Assembly (NCBI RefSeq): GCF_900099825.1
Contig: NZ_LT629693.1
Coordinates: 434,001-498,000, forward strand
Direction: 5' to 3'
DNA from: Bradyrhizobium ottawaense
Lineage (GTDB): Bacteria; Pseudomonadota; Alphaproteobacteria; Rhizobiales; Xanthobacteraceae
Length of the DNA stretch: 64,000 nt
Shown: one piece after another, positions 45,557 through 54,092 of the stretch
Position numbering within the stretch: position 1 is the first letter of the stretch
How the letters are laid out: the number at the start of each line of letters is the position of its first letter
Translations under genes and position numbers: made by a program
Notes under the pieces: model-generated
The model's database searches: none
What the model was told of the DNA's origin: nothing
The model's input: the letters and a program-made list of their open reading frames with translations, nothing else

Positions 45557-46192
45557 TCAGGCAGCAGTTCTCAATGCCTCTGGTGCGACAAGAACCGGAC
45601 CTGTGACGTCGGCATTTCGATACATGGCCGCGAGCGCTTGGTCGGAAGCATGCAGGAATCCGGCTAGCGCCATGGTTTGTCCAATCCGTTGTGGCGGAGC
45701 AATCCGTTCCAACGGCCAGCCGGCGCGACGCAGGATCCGCTCCATACGCATATCCGTGACGGTTACGATCGAGTCGGCGTCAGCAGCCCGCACGCTTTCA
45801 ATCATGGCTGCAAACAAGATAAATGTCGTACGGTTGAGACCATTTCTGCCCGTTCCGGGTGCGAGTTGGGTATCGACGCAGAACCGCGAGCTTTCGAGAA
45901 TTCGCTCGCTGCGCGGCGGCACCTGTCCGTCGAGAAGCATCGGAAAGGTATCGGCAAGCATCGTCGGGCCGGTTGTTGGAAGCAGCCGCACGCAACCGCT
46001 AACGCAGTCGCGATCAGCGGCGATCAGATATGTGGGGTTCAGCGCATCAAAGACGTCGAGCTCCAGGTCGCCGGAAACCGAGACACCCCAGTCGAGCCGA
46101 TCCTTGAATACGCGACGCCGTAGCCGGTACATCTCGGTCAGTAGACCCAGATGCTGGGAAAATTGACGATCGCAGAGCGTGATGACGTGCAT
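45557..46192 (-). CDS. LuxI-family acyl-homoserine-lactone synthase
   Basis: Makes an N-acyl-homoserine lactone signal. 211 residues with the invariant family residues: Arg25 and Phe29 in RLRRRVFKDRLDW, Trp35, the ExDxxD set (GDLELDVFDAL), CVRLLPTTGPTMLADTFP, and ILESSRFCVD. The ribosome site GGAGG lies 5 bases before ATG 46192. A 20-bp lux box is 54 bases upstream. No luxR gene is found in the window, so the receptor is elsewhere. The signal type (acyl or aryl) cannot be read. Confidence 0.93.
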   Translation of the reverse strand: MHVITLCDRQFSQHLGLLTEMYRLRRRVFKDRLDWGVSVSGDLELDVFDALNPTYLIAADRDCVSGCVRLLPTTGPTMLADTFPMLLDGQVPPRSERILESSRFCVDTQLAPGTGRNGLNRTTFILFAAMIESVRAADADSIVTVTDMRMERILRRAGWPLERIAPPQRIGQTMALAGFLHASDQALAAMYRNADVTGPVLVAPEALRTAA

Positions 46193-46246
46193 GGTGACCT
46201 CCGGCCGCAGTGGGAGGCCACAAGATCAAAAGCCCGCGATACGCGC

Positions 46247-46266
46247 GCCTGTCCTATTTTACAGGC
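46247..46266 (-). promoter_or_regulatory. lux box upstream of luxI
   Basis: GCCTGTCCTATTTTACAGGC is a 20-bp dyad with 6-bp perfect arms and fits NNCT-N12-AGNN. It matches the outer part of the Vibrio box (CCTGT...ACAGG). It lies 54 bases before the luxI start, consistent with LuxR-type autoinduction. The remaining gap 46267-46502 holds nothing supported. Confidence 0.8.
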
Positions 46267-46502
46267 CGGAATAGCTGGATCGGGAAACGAGAAGAAGTAT
46301 TAGCAAAACTGATAAGATTGACGGAAGTGAAACGCAACTTACGAAGTCGCAAGGCTGTTGTGCTGGATTTGGGTGGCCTCGGCATCGCTTTGATCACGGC
46401 AACAGCCGCGACGCGGGGCTTCCGCGACCCGCTGCGCAATTCACGTCGCGTTTCGGCCTAAACCAGGCGCTTCCGGATGAACGGCGGCCGTGTACGGCGC
46501 GA

Positions 46503-46868
46503 TTGGAAAACGTGAGCGTGTGTTATCGGCATCGGACGCCATGCGCTCCTAGCGCAGTACAGGGACACGTGGCAATTTCGCGCTGTCGACCATTCTCGTT
46601 CGCGATCTGGACGACATGGCCGTTGCCGCGCTTCCAGGGGATGGCAGCTCCGTCGATAGCCGGCCGACTTTTGCCCGATGCCAAGGTATCGGCGACACCA
46701 TCGTCCAATAGCGCCGCGTCCGACGCTAATGCACATTCGCAGCTTGAGACCGATTGGACTCAGTTTGTCGGCAGATGCAGGGTTAAGGCGACGATCGGCG
46801 GTTTCGCACGCTACGTCGGGCTGCTGGCCTGTTTGGAAATGGCGCGCGACGCCCGAAACCAAAAATGA
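46503..46868 (+). pseudogene. Degenerate homologue of the 56237-56554 exported protein
   Basis: Only the last 50 codons look coding: SQLETDWTQFVGRCRV and FARYVGLLACLEMARDARNQ. They align with QLEAEWMQFSPRAIIQC and SYVELQTCLEMERDVRIE of the intact gene at 56.2 kb. The upstream part is out of frame with internal stops in the expected frame. The N-terminal signal peptide is not found. Confidence 0.5.
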
Positions 46869-46996
46869 CTTTTTTTTTTAAGAAGCAGTTGTGGCGAGGT
46901 TGGACGCAAATCGAAAAGTCGGATGCGGCTAGCCTAACGATCAAATTCTCGGCCTCTATGCGAAACAATTTCGCGTTGATTGGAGAGGAGCGTACC

Positions 46997-47269
46997 GTGG
47001 TTATCAAGAACTTAGCGTTGGCGTTGATTGTTACCGCAGTGGCACCGCTATGCGCTGCCCAAACTGTCCTGAGGTCCGAGCCTCTGGTGCTCGCGCCCTA
47101 TCAGATCGCCTTCGTCGAGAAGACCGGCTGCCCGGCGGGTAAGGTGCTCAAGGTGACCGGCGCAATAAGGGGGCTGGATCGGAAAAGGGTTTGCGTCGTT
47201 CTTTCCGCCGAGCGGGCTTCGTTCGCGACTGCGAATGCGTCTGGCTCAACCGCCGATTCGGCGCGGTGA
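46997..47269 (+). CDS. Small exported protein (DUF6719-like)
   Basis: 90 residues from GTG 46997 with a strong GGAGAGGAG ribosome site. The signal peptide IKNLALALIVTAVAPLCAAQ is followed by TVLRSEPLVLAPYQIAFVEK, CPAGKVLKVTGAIRGLDRKR and a second Cys. The LAPY and CPAGKV...VTG pattern is known to me from short Bradyrhizobium secreted proteins called DUF6719; this assignment is from memory. Function unknown. The longer frame (46865) is rejected because of the internal signal peptide. Confidence 0.6.
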   Translation: MVIKNLALALIVTAVAPLCAAQTVLRSEPLVLAPYQIAFVEKTGCPAGKVLKVTGAIRGLDRKRVCVVLSAERASFATANASGSTADSAR

Positions 47270-47365
47270 TGCCACAGGTTCGTCGACCGAAAGATGAGAG
47301 GCGTTTGCCGAAGCTGCTAACCGCCGAAACGTTGGAACGATATTCACACGCAAAGGAACCAGACC

Positions 47366-47659
47366 ATGAAGGCCATGCAGGTTATTGCCGCGCTGTTGCT
47401 CATATCGTCACTGGTGACACCGGCGACGGCCCACGAACGAACCAACAAGAGCAGACCACGGGCACAGGCACACGGAACCGGAGGCCTTGAAGTCGCGGCA
47501 CCGCCCTGGAGCGCGGCCTGCATGACCGACCACGGCCCAAGCGAATGTGGCGAGCCGATGTGGATCTACGGCAGCGGCGACGCATTAGCCCGATACGAGG
47601 CGACGACCGCCCAGGCGAAGTATGAAGGCAGAGGCAGTCGGACGATCAAGGCCATTTGA
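47366..47659 (+). CDS. Small exported protein, unknown family
   Basis: 97 residues. Signal peptide MKAMQVIAALLLISSLVTPA, cleavage after ATAH. The mature part is hydrophilic, with the Cys-bearing stretch WSAACMTDHGPSECGEPMWI. Its 3' end overlaps the 3' end of the MFS gene by 94 bases tail to tail, which suggests that the MFS gene was truncated into it. The role is unknown. Confidence 0.55.
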   Translation: MKAMQVIAALLLISSLVTPATAHERTNKSRPRAQAHGTGGLEVAAPPWSAACMTDHGPSECGEPMWIYGSGDALARYEATTAQAKYEGRGSRTIKAI

Positions 47660-49044
47660 ACCAAAATGAAGACGGCTCCAACGACGCCAAGGGCGACTTT
47701 AGGATCTACGCCTCGTCGACGCAGCCGGTCAGCCGCCAGACCCATTAGCAGCGCCGCCAGGCTCAACGCGATCGCCATGATAAACAGATGTCGCATCACG
47801 GTCGGCCGGTCGAGCGCCTCGACATCGGCAAGCCAGGGTGCGGCCCACAGTCCTTGCAGCGCCCACGCGGTGCCGATGCAGCCCGCCGAAAGCGGCGCCA
47901 GGCGCCAGAACCGGCAGTCGGAGTAAATTGTCCTCAACCCGAGGGCGGTTGGCCCGCTTACAACGGACGCGACCGACGCTTCGGGTACAACAAAATAAAT
48001 CACGGCTGCGCAGCAAGCTGCCAATACGGCGGACAATTCAAAGATCATGCGCCAACCGACTGCAGCGAGAAGCGCATCCGCGGGCAATGTCGCCGTGACA
48101 GCGCCCAAAGCGCCCAGCATGATCATCACACCATTCAAGAGCGGAACGCGTTCTTTGGGAAACCAGATGACGAGAGCTTTCAACCCAGCCGTCAAAGCGG
48201 CGGCGACGCCCAAACCAATCACCGCCCGTCCGGCGAGCAATAGCGGGAAATTATCCGCGACCGCAAATAACGCTGCACCAACCGCCACGGCCAACAACAA
48301 CGTGCTTTGGATGCGTCTTGGGCCATATCGGTCCAATAAGATACCGATCGGGATCTGGGCGATTGCGAAGGTAAGAAAATAGACCGAAGTTAGAAGTCCA
48401 AGATCCCCGGCTGAGAGGCCAAATTCCGACGTCAGGGTCTCCGACATGGTGGCGTTGATGGTCCGAAACAGAAACGACAGATAATAGGCAGCGACGAACG
48501 GCAAAAACACCCGCAGCAGCAGCGATCTATTTTTCGCGAGGAATGCGAATAACGTGAACGCTGGTGCTCGAGAGATCGAGGTGCCAGTTTGGTCTATAGT
48601 CCGTCCTGATCTTTGGCGAAACGAACGGGATTCGATTGCATCGAGGATCTGACCAAGACGCTTGTCGCGAGAAATTGTCCCATCCTGGAGAGCTGATTCC
48701 GTGCCGCCTTCCGGTGCGGCAGCGGGATGTGATGAGGCTTCGTCAGGCATGGACGGCTTGGCGAAGGAAGCGCTGACGTCCGACGCTCCTACTCCGAAAT
48801 CGCCTTTGCTGCCTCTCGCACTTAGCCGATCCAACGTTTCCTGCAGCAGCGATGTGCCCGACTGCACGCGCCGCTCGACCTGCGATACAAATTCATCGAA
48901 GCGTGCTGATCCGCGTTTACAAGCTTCGCTCTGCGCCGCGGCTGACGGCATCGGCGCCATGGCAAGGGTAAACCGCGCATGAAGAGCGACGATCTCATTC
49001 ACGGCTCGCAGCTCTTGAGAAAGGCTATCAAGTTGGTTCTTCAA
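47566..49044 (-). CDS. MFS transporter, C-terminally truncated with unusual N-terminal extension
   Basis: 492 codons from a TTG at 49044; an in-frame stop lies just upstream. Residues 1-165 are hydrophilic and partly coiled (LDSLSQELRAVNEIVALHAR, FDEFVSQVERRVQSG) and match nothing I know. Residues 180-480 are an MFS domain, with TSVYFLTFAIAQIPIGILLD and RYGPRRIQS (motif A). Only about 10 helices are present, and the frame ends LPSYFAWAVVASYRANASPL. The last helices are missing, so it is probably inactive. Confidence 0.6.
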   Translation of the reverse strand: MKNQLDSLSQELRAVNEIVALHARFTLAMAPMPSAAAQSEACKRGSARFDEFVSQVERRVQSGTSLLQETLDRLSARGSKGDFGVGASDVSASFAKPSMPDEASSHPAAAPEGGTESALQDGTISRDKRLGQILDAIESRSFRQRSGRTIDQTGTSISRAPAFTLFAFLAKNRSLLLRVFLPFVAAYYLSFLFRTINATMSETLTSEFGLSAGDLGLLTSVYFLTFAIAQIPIGILLDRYGPRRIQSTLLLAVAVGAALFAVADNFPLLLAGRAVIGLGVAAALTAGLKALVIWFPKERVPLLNGVMIMLGALGAVTATLPADALLAAVGWRMIFELSAVLAACCAAVIYFVVPEASVASVVSGPTALGLRTIYSDCRFWRLAPLSAGCIGTAWALQGLWAAPWLADVEALDRPTVMRHLFIMAIALSLAALLMGLAADRLRRRGVDPKVALGVVGAVFILVQMALIVRLPLPSYFAWAVVASYRANASPLP

Positions 49045-49095
49045 CGAACCGAGCTGATGAGCTACGGATGAGGTATCCTCGACATCAACATCTGG

Positions 49096-49402
49096 TTGAA
49101 GAAATCGTTCGAGGGCGGCTTCGACGATTCCGGACCTGGTCGGTCCGGGTCGCTCGGTCGCCGCTGCCGCAGAGGAGCGCGAGGCTGTCCTGCGGCGCTT
49201 CTATCGCGCAGAGAGGAGCCGCCACACCCCTGGGAGTGGACTGGGGCTCAGCCTCGTGGCGGCCGTGGCCAGGCTGCACGGCCTCGATCTCGTCATCGAA
49301 GATGCCAAGCCGGGCTGCCGCGTGACACTGCGGCGAGAGGGTGCCTCGACTTGGCCGACGGCGGTAACGCAGGACACTCTACCCACAGCCCTCGGCAGGT
49401 GA
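49096..49402 (+). pseudogene. Histidine kinase ATPase-domain remnant
   Basis: DDSGPG (D box) is in one frame. RRFYRAERSRHTPGSGLGLS, then LVAAVARLHGLDLVIED (F and G boxes) and the C-terminus are in another, ending at TGA 49402. A frameshift separates them, and the dimerisation and sensor parts are gone. The response regulator is absent. Nothing is supported between 49403 and 49584. Confidence 0.6.
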
Positions 49403-49584
49403 ACGGTGGTTTCCGCTGCATGCCGCCGTCCCTCTTAATCCGTTGGAACGCAAGCAGACGGCCGAAAGAGGCGATGTCAGGTTATGCGCCGTTTCACACG
49501 TTGACACCTCGGCGCGGGACTTTCAGTGCGGCCCTGTTGATGATCGAAATCTTCCGATCTGGGTGAACGATGCGTCACGCCAAA

Positions 49585-49989
49585 TTAGGCAGCTGCCCCA
49601 TCCTTGCTGCGCTGTCGATCGAAGTCGCGGCGGGTACCCTCGATTGCAGTGCGGTTGGCCTGAGCCCACGTCCAGAGCAGGTGTAAGGGCACAATCAGCG
49701 TTTTTCCGCGTTCGGTCAGTTCATAATCAACCCGTGGCGGATTCGTCGGGTAAACCGTTCGCGTGACGAGGCCATCGCGCTCTAGGCTCTTCAGCGTCAG
49801 CGTCAGCATGCGTTGCGAGATACCCTCGACCAGCTTGAAGATCTGGCTGTAACGCATCGGTCCGTGCGCGAGCACGCCGACCACCAGCACGGTCCACTTG
49901 TCGCCGATATGTGCCAATATGTCTGCGAACGCGCGGCGCTCCTCGGGGGAGTGGCCCCCTTCGCACACATCGATGTGCGTATCGCTCAA
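49585..49989 (-). CDS. HxlR-family transcriptional regulator
   Basis: Winged-helix regulator of 134 residues from a TTG at 49989. The ribosome site AAGGAGG lies 7 bases before it, which decides the start; the frame is open to 50148, without such a site. The domain shows GDKWTVLVVGVLAHGPMRYSQIF and ISQRMLTLTLKSLERDGLVT. One Cys (DVCEGG) near the N-terminus is the type used for redox or quinone sensing in YodB/QorR relatives. It is divergent from azoR, the likely target. Confidence 0.85.
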   Translation of the reverse strand: MSDTHIDVCEGGHSPEERRAFADILAHIGDKWTVLVVGVLAHGPMRYSQIFKLVEGISQRMLTLTLKSLERDGLVTRTVYPTNPPRVDYELTERGKTLIVPLHLLWTWAQANRTAIEGTRRDFDRQRSKDGAAA

Positions 49990-50119
49990 AATAGTGCCTC
50001 CTTGTGCAATTTTCGCCAGGATGCATCTTAGAGCAACGAACAAAATGTTCCTAGCGGTTATTCCGTAAGCGGCTCTGACCGATGTAGCTCTCACACCCGC
50101 AGGTATCAAGGGACCAGAT

Positions 50120-50797
50120 ATGAAGCTCTTACACATCGATTCCAGCATATCCGGCAGTCAGTCGGTCAGCCGGCAACTTACGGCGAGTATTGTCGCCCGT
50201 CTGAAGCAGACCACACCGGGTCTCGAAATCACCTATCGCGATCTGGCGATAGCGCCCGTCCCGCACCAGTCGCCCACCATCCTATTCGCCAAGATGAAGG
50301 CGCTGTATGAGGCCGGAGCGCTAGCCGGCCACATCGTCGAAATGGTGGCTGCCGCCGTGCAGGGCGGTGCCAAGGTCGATGCATCGACGCAGGCTGAATT
50401 CTCCGAAACCAACGTCGTGCTCGATGAGTTCCTCGCGGCCGACATCGTCGTGCTCGGGGCTCCGATGTACAATTTCGGGATTCCCAGCCAGTTAAAGGCC
50501 TGGATTGATTGCCTTGCCTCGCCCGGCAAGACGTTCAAATACACCGCGACCGGCGTGGCAGGTCTCGCGGGCGGTAAGAAGCTGATCATCGCCTCTTCTC
50601 GCGGTGGATTGTACACCGCCTCGTCTCCGATGGCCTTTATGGATCATCAGGAAACATTCCTGACGAGTTTCTTCGGGTTCATCGGCATCAGCGACGCCGC
50701 GTTCGTTCGTGCCGAAGGCGTCGGCCTCGGCCCCGAACAGCGCAAGCTCGCACTCGAAACCGCTTTGGCCGACGTCTCGGCCCTGACGGCTGCCTAA
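50120..50797 (+). CDS. azoR: FMN-dependent NADH-azoreductase
   Basis: Two-electron quinone/azo reductase of 225 residues. Flavodoxin fold with MKLLHIDSSISGSQSVSRQL (FMN phosphate loop), VVLGAPMYNFGIPSQLKAWI and IASSRGGLYT. The length is slightly above the usual 200, with extra residues in the mid region (VQGGAKVDAST). It is transcribed away from the HxlR gene across a 130-base gap, the arrangement of quinone-responsive pairs in other bacteria. Confidence 0.92.
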   Translation: MKLLHIDSSISGSQSVSRQLTASIVARLKQTTPGLEITYRDLAIAPVPHQSPTILFAKMKALYEAGALAGHIVEMVAAAVQGGAKVDASTQAEFSETNVVLDEFLAADIVVLGAPMYNFGIPSQLKAWIDCLASPGKTFKYTATGVAGLAGGKKLIIASSRGGLYTASSPMAFMDHQETFLTSFFGFIGISDAAFVRAEGVGLGPEQRKLALETALADVSALTAA

Positions 50798-50832
50798 AAA
50801 CGAGGGGCGGCCTGATCGGCCGAGAGTCTTCA

Positions 50833-50910
50833 ATGCAGCGAATTCAGTTTCACCGCTACGGCGGACCCGAAGAAATGCGTTTGGAGACATATGAACTGCC
50901 CGCCCTCGGC
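50833..50910 (+). pseudogene. Quinone oxidoreductase, N-terminal fragment
   Basis: The first 26 codons MQRIQFHRYGGPEEMRLETY and ELPALG match the start of zinc-free medium-chain quinone reductases. After 50910 the frame diverges into unrelated sequence. About 300 residues of the enzyme are missing. It was likely an azoR partner before truncation. Confidence 0.6.
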
Positions 50911-51049
50911 GAATATGTTCATGATCCGCGCGCCGTTCCCGCGCGCCGGCACCGGAAGGCCGGAAGTCTGCGGGGCGCGCTAAGAACGACGCGATTGACC
51001 CAAAGGCAAGATCGCTTCAGGAACCGGTGAGCATTCGAAAGTCGAATAT

Positions 51050-51063
51050 TAAAATCGAATTTA
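51050..51063. promoter_or_regulatory. TAAA-N6-TTTA site A
   Basis: TAAAATCGAATTTA, 75 bases upstream of the FMN reductase start. One of the repeated palindromes described in the findings. Confidence 0.55.
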
Positions 51064-51137
51064 CTTGAGCTGACCTGCGCTGTCGTGATGTTCGTCGGGT
51101 CGCGAACTGAAATCCAAGCCATCTAGAACTGCACCCG

Positions 51138-51707
51138 ATGACCCAACTCCGCCTTCTCGGCCTCTCCGGCAGCCTGCGCCGGGCCTCCAACGGCACCGCG
51201 GTGCTGCGCGGTCTTCAGGACGCACTTGCGCCCAAGGCTGTGCTCGACATTTTCTCCCTGCATGGGTTGCCGCTCTACAACGAGGATGACGATGGTGAGC
51301 ACGCGCCGGAATCGGTGCGCGCCCTGCGTTCAGCCATCGAGACAACGGATGGTGTGATCATGGTATCGCCCGAGTACAATCACGGCATGTCCGGCGTCCT
51401 GAAGAACGCGCTCGACTGGGCCTCCCGGCCTTATGGATGTTCGGTGCTAAGGAGCAAGCCGGTACTGACGATGACGACCTCGCCCGCCTTCACTGGTGGC
51501 GTGCGTGCGCAGCAGCAAATGAACGAGACGCTCGCATCGATCCCGGCGCGTCCCGTGCTTCGGCCCCAGATCGTGATCGGGAGCGTGCATGAAAAGGTCA
51601 GCGACGGGCGCATCGTCGACGAGGCCACGCTGCGCTTTGCGCTGGCAGGCGTGGATGATCTCCTCGACGAGATCAGGGCCGCGCGCATTGTTCGAGCGGC
51701 GGCATGA
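51138..51707 (+). CDS. NADPH-dependent FMN reductase-family protein
   Basis: Flavodoxin-like reductase of 189 residues, related to chromate/quinone reductases (ChrR, YieF). LLGLSGSLRRASNGTAVLRG binds FMN phosphate, and MVSPEYNHGMSGVLKNALDW (SPEYNxxxxGxLKNAxDW) is the family signature. A two-electron reduction of quinones or metals is the probable role. Site A lies upstream. The peroxidase gene follows after 120 bases on the same strand. Confidence 0.88.
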   Translation: MTQLRLLGLSGSLRRASNGTAVLRGLQDALAPKAVLDIFSLHGLPLYNEDDDGEHAPESVRALRSAIETTDGVIMVSPEYNHGMSGVLKNALDWASRPYGCSVLRSKPVLTMTTSPAFTGGVRAQQQMNETLASIPARPVLRPQIVIGSVHEKVSDGRIVDEATLRFALAGVDDLLDEIRAARIVRAAA

Positions 51708-51827
51708 GCTGACAACCGCGATGCCGATGCCCGGTGGCGATGTGCGTGTCGGCTATTGGCACGAAGTGTTGCAAACTCCTACAATGTAGACGCGCAGGCT
51801 ATTCAGGGTCGGCTTGAGGGATCCGAT

Positions 51828-53294
51828 ATGAAAACACAGAGCGCAATTTTTTCGATCGCGGCGGCGGTACTCGCAGTCACTATGGGCGCGGACGCGCCCG
51901 GCGCGGCGGAGGGTAGCTCAAACCTCTCGCCTGAGGCGTTGCAGGAAATTGCGAACGTCGAGGCCAAGATTGACCTTATCGAGGCGCAAGCGATCGAACG
52001 GCTTGCGGCGCCGCCGGACAATCAGATTCAGCAGGTGGAATTGCTCGGCAAGCTGATGCTGTATGACAAGGATTTGTCGGTAAACCGCAACGAGGCTTGC
52101 GCCTTTTGCCACATGCCAGAGACCGGCTTTACAGGTCCGGTGTCGGAGTTGAACCGAACCACGGGCGCTTACCCTGGTTCGGTGCGCACGCGTTTCAGCG
52201 ACCGCAAACCACAATCGCACGCCTACGCGCCGCTGTCGCCCGTGCTGCACTACAATCCCGGGCAGGGCGACCTCGTCGGCGGCAATTTCTGGGACATGCG
52301 CGCGACGGGACGCCGGCTCGGCAATCCGGCCGCCGAGCAGGCGCAAGGTCCGCCTACCAATCCCGTGGAGATGGGGCTGCCCGAGATCGCATGCGCGGTC
52401 TATCGCGTCTCGCAGCGGCCCTATCGCCCCCTGTTCGAGGGCGTATGGGGTCCGCAGAGTTTTGCGATTGCGTGGCCAGGCGACATCGAGCAAGTCTGCA
52501 ACAGGCCTGGGCCGGCGGCCGCGGCCGATCCGTTGCCGGTCCACCTGAGCCCGATCGATCGCGGCCGCGCCAGCGCGACCTTCGATCAGATGGCGCAGTC
52601 GATCGCCGGCTATGAAGCCTCGGCCGAGGTGACGTCGTTCACTTCGAAATTCGACGCGGTGCTCGCCAAGCAAGCGCAGTTTACGCCGCAGGAGCAGCAG
52701 GGCTACGATCTGTTCCGAGGCAAGGCGCGATGCAATGAATGTCACCGCGACGGTGGGCCAGGTGAGGACCCGCTATTCACAGACTTCACCGCCAGCAATA
52801 TCGGCACTCCCGCCAACCCGAGGCTTCCCTACTATAGCGAAGACCGGCCCGACGCGTTGGGCTACGTCGCCAATCCAATGGGATCGTCCTTCGTCGATGG
52901 GGGTGTCGGTACTTTTCTCAGCAGCGGACATCTGCTCAGCCAGCCCTCGGCGGTCGACGCGCGATGGCTCAAGCTGGCACCGGACAACCAGGCGCGAATA
53001 CAGGTGCCCACACTGCGCAACGTGGACAAGCGGCCTGATCCGGCCTTCGTGAAGGCCTACGGGCATAATGGGTATTTTACCAGCCTGAAGCAGATAGTGC
53101 ATTTCTACAACACGCGCGATGTGCTGCCGCGCTGCCAGCCCCACGATCCGGGCGAAGGCACGATCTGCTGGCCGGCGCCGGAGTCGACCGCCAACATGAA
53201 CACGAGCAAAGTTGGTCGTTTGGGTTTGTCGGATGCAGAGGAGGACGCGCTCGTTCTCTTCATGCAAACACTGACGGATGGGTTTATGCACTAA
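51828..53294 (+). CDS. Diheme cytochrome c peroxidase (MauG/CcpA family)
   Basis: Periplasmic enzyme of 488 residues from ATG 51828 (ribosome site GAGGGA), with a signal peptide ending DAPGAAEG. Two haem motifs are seen: CAFCH (about residue 90) and CNECH (about residue 302). VPTLRNVDKRPDPAFVKAYG gives the family C-terminal region. It is longer than classical CcpA (about 330), matching MauG-like large members. It removes peroxide or oxidises a protein partner. It is probably cotranscribed with the FMN reductase. Confidence 0.85.
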   Translation: MKTQSAIFSIAAAVLAVTMGADAPGAAEGSSNLSPEALQEIANVEAKIDLIEAQAIERLAAPPDNQIQQVELLGKLMLYDKDLSVNRNEACAFCHMPETGFTGPVSELNRTTGAYPGSVRTRFSDRKPQSHAYAPLSPVLHYNPGQGDLVGGNFWDMRATGRRLGNPAAEQAQGPPTNPVEMGLPEIACAVYRVSQRPYRPLFEGVWGPQSFAIAWPGDIEQVCNRPGPAAAADPLPVHLSPIDRGRASATFDQMAQSIAGYEASAEVTSFTSKFDAVLAKQAQFTPQEQQGYDLFRGKARCNECHRDGGPGEDPLFTDFTASNIGTPANPRLPYYSEDRPDALGYVANPMGSSFVDGGVGTFLSSGHLLSQPSAVDARWLKLAPDNQARIQVPTLRNVDKRPDPAFVKAYGHNGYFTSLKQIVHFYNTRDVLPRCQPHDPGEGTICWPAPESTANMNTSKVGRLGLSDAEEDALVLFMQTLTDGFMH

Positions 53295-53494
53295 TCGCGT
53301 CTGCTGGGTCGGCCGACTCAAAGAAATTGACGACTCAAGGAAAGTGAAATCACCTTCTGCATGCGCAGCATCGGAATGCGCCATGCCGCGTTCGCACGCA
53401 TCTCCACGATCACGGGCGTGATCCAGGACACGGAGGCGGTCGACGCAATACTAGCCCAACTGACCGCCCCGTCTAAGCACCCTTTCGATGCGGT

Positions 53495-53665
53495 TCATTG
53501 CAGTGGCCCCGTCACGTTATCATGGATGGGGTATTCCCAAGCGACACCTTCCGGATCGTTTTGTTCCAGCCACTCGTCGGCCGCATCGCTGGAGGAAAAC
53601 ACCTTAACCCAATCTTCATCGCCGATGCGCCCATAGTCGGTGACGTAGATCCAGACCGTTTTCAT
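53495..53665 (-). CDS. Conserved 56-residue protein
   Basis: MKTVWIYVTDYGRIGDEDWV, then KVFSSSDAADEWLEQNDPEG and a short tail. I recognise the pattern (MKTVWIYV...GD.D.LKVF...AEAA..W..ENDPEGVA.EY) from many short proteins in Bradyrhizobium; it has no assigned role. It is cytosolic, with no signal peptide. Site B of the repeated palindrome is 135 bases upstream. No other gene is supported in 53295-53494. Confidence 0.65.
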   Translation of the reverse strand: MKTVWIYVTDYGRIGDEDWVKVFSSSDAADEWLEQNDPEGVAWEYPIHDNVTGPLQ

Positions 53666-53769
53666 TGGATGACTCTGAACTTGCAGGTTGCGAGCGGAAG
53701 CGCTTGCGCCGGGCGCGGCGGATCGAAGGCACGAACAAGGTGACGGCTGATCGCCTATGCGCCTGACGC

Positions 53770-54042
53770 TCATGTAGATTCGCATTCCTCCGAGACCACT
53801 AAATTGAATTTTACGAGGGCACGAAGCGTTCGCGATGATTGGCTGTAGGTACTGACGCGCTGTTCCATTTCCGACGTGGTGAGGCCGGTGTACTGCCATA
53901 TGACAGTGACCACCGGAATGCGAATCTCGGGAAAAATATCGGTCGGCATCGATCGGATGGCGGCGACACCGAGAAACAGGATCAGGGCTGCCAGCACATA
54001 GAATGTATGCGGGAACCTCAGCGCAAAACGAACAATACCCAT
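53770..54042 (-). pseudogene. RND efflux pump, N-terminal fragment
   Basis: The first 68 codons are the start of an AcrB/CzcA-type pump: MGIVRFALRFPHTFYVLAAL (first helix), then MPTDIFPEIRIPVVTVIWQY and GLTTSEMEQRV. After STYSQ the sequence loses similarity and the frame stops at 90 codons, against about 1040 normally. It follows the DUF305 gene on the same strand, 50 bases away, suggesting a former metal-efflux operon. Confidence 0.8.
53800..53813. promoter_or_regulatory. TAAA-N6-TTTA site B
   Basis: TAAATTGAATTTTA. It lies in the non-homologous tail of the RND fragment and 135 bases upstream of the 56-residue gene. Confidence 0.5.
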
Positions 54043-54092
54043 GATCTATCCTTGCAGAGCAGCCGGCAAAAACACCCTGCGACCGGACCGCG

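Noticed and set aside
46210..46461. 83-codon plus-strand frame upstream of luxI
   Set aside because: It covers the lux box and promoter region, begins with GTG without a ribosome site, and matches no family.
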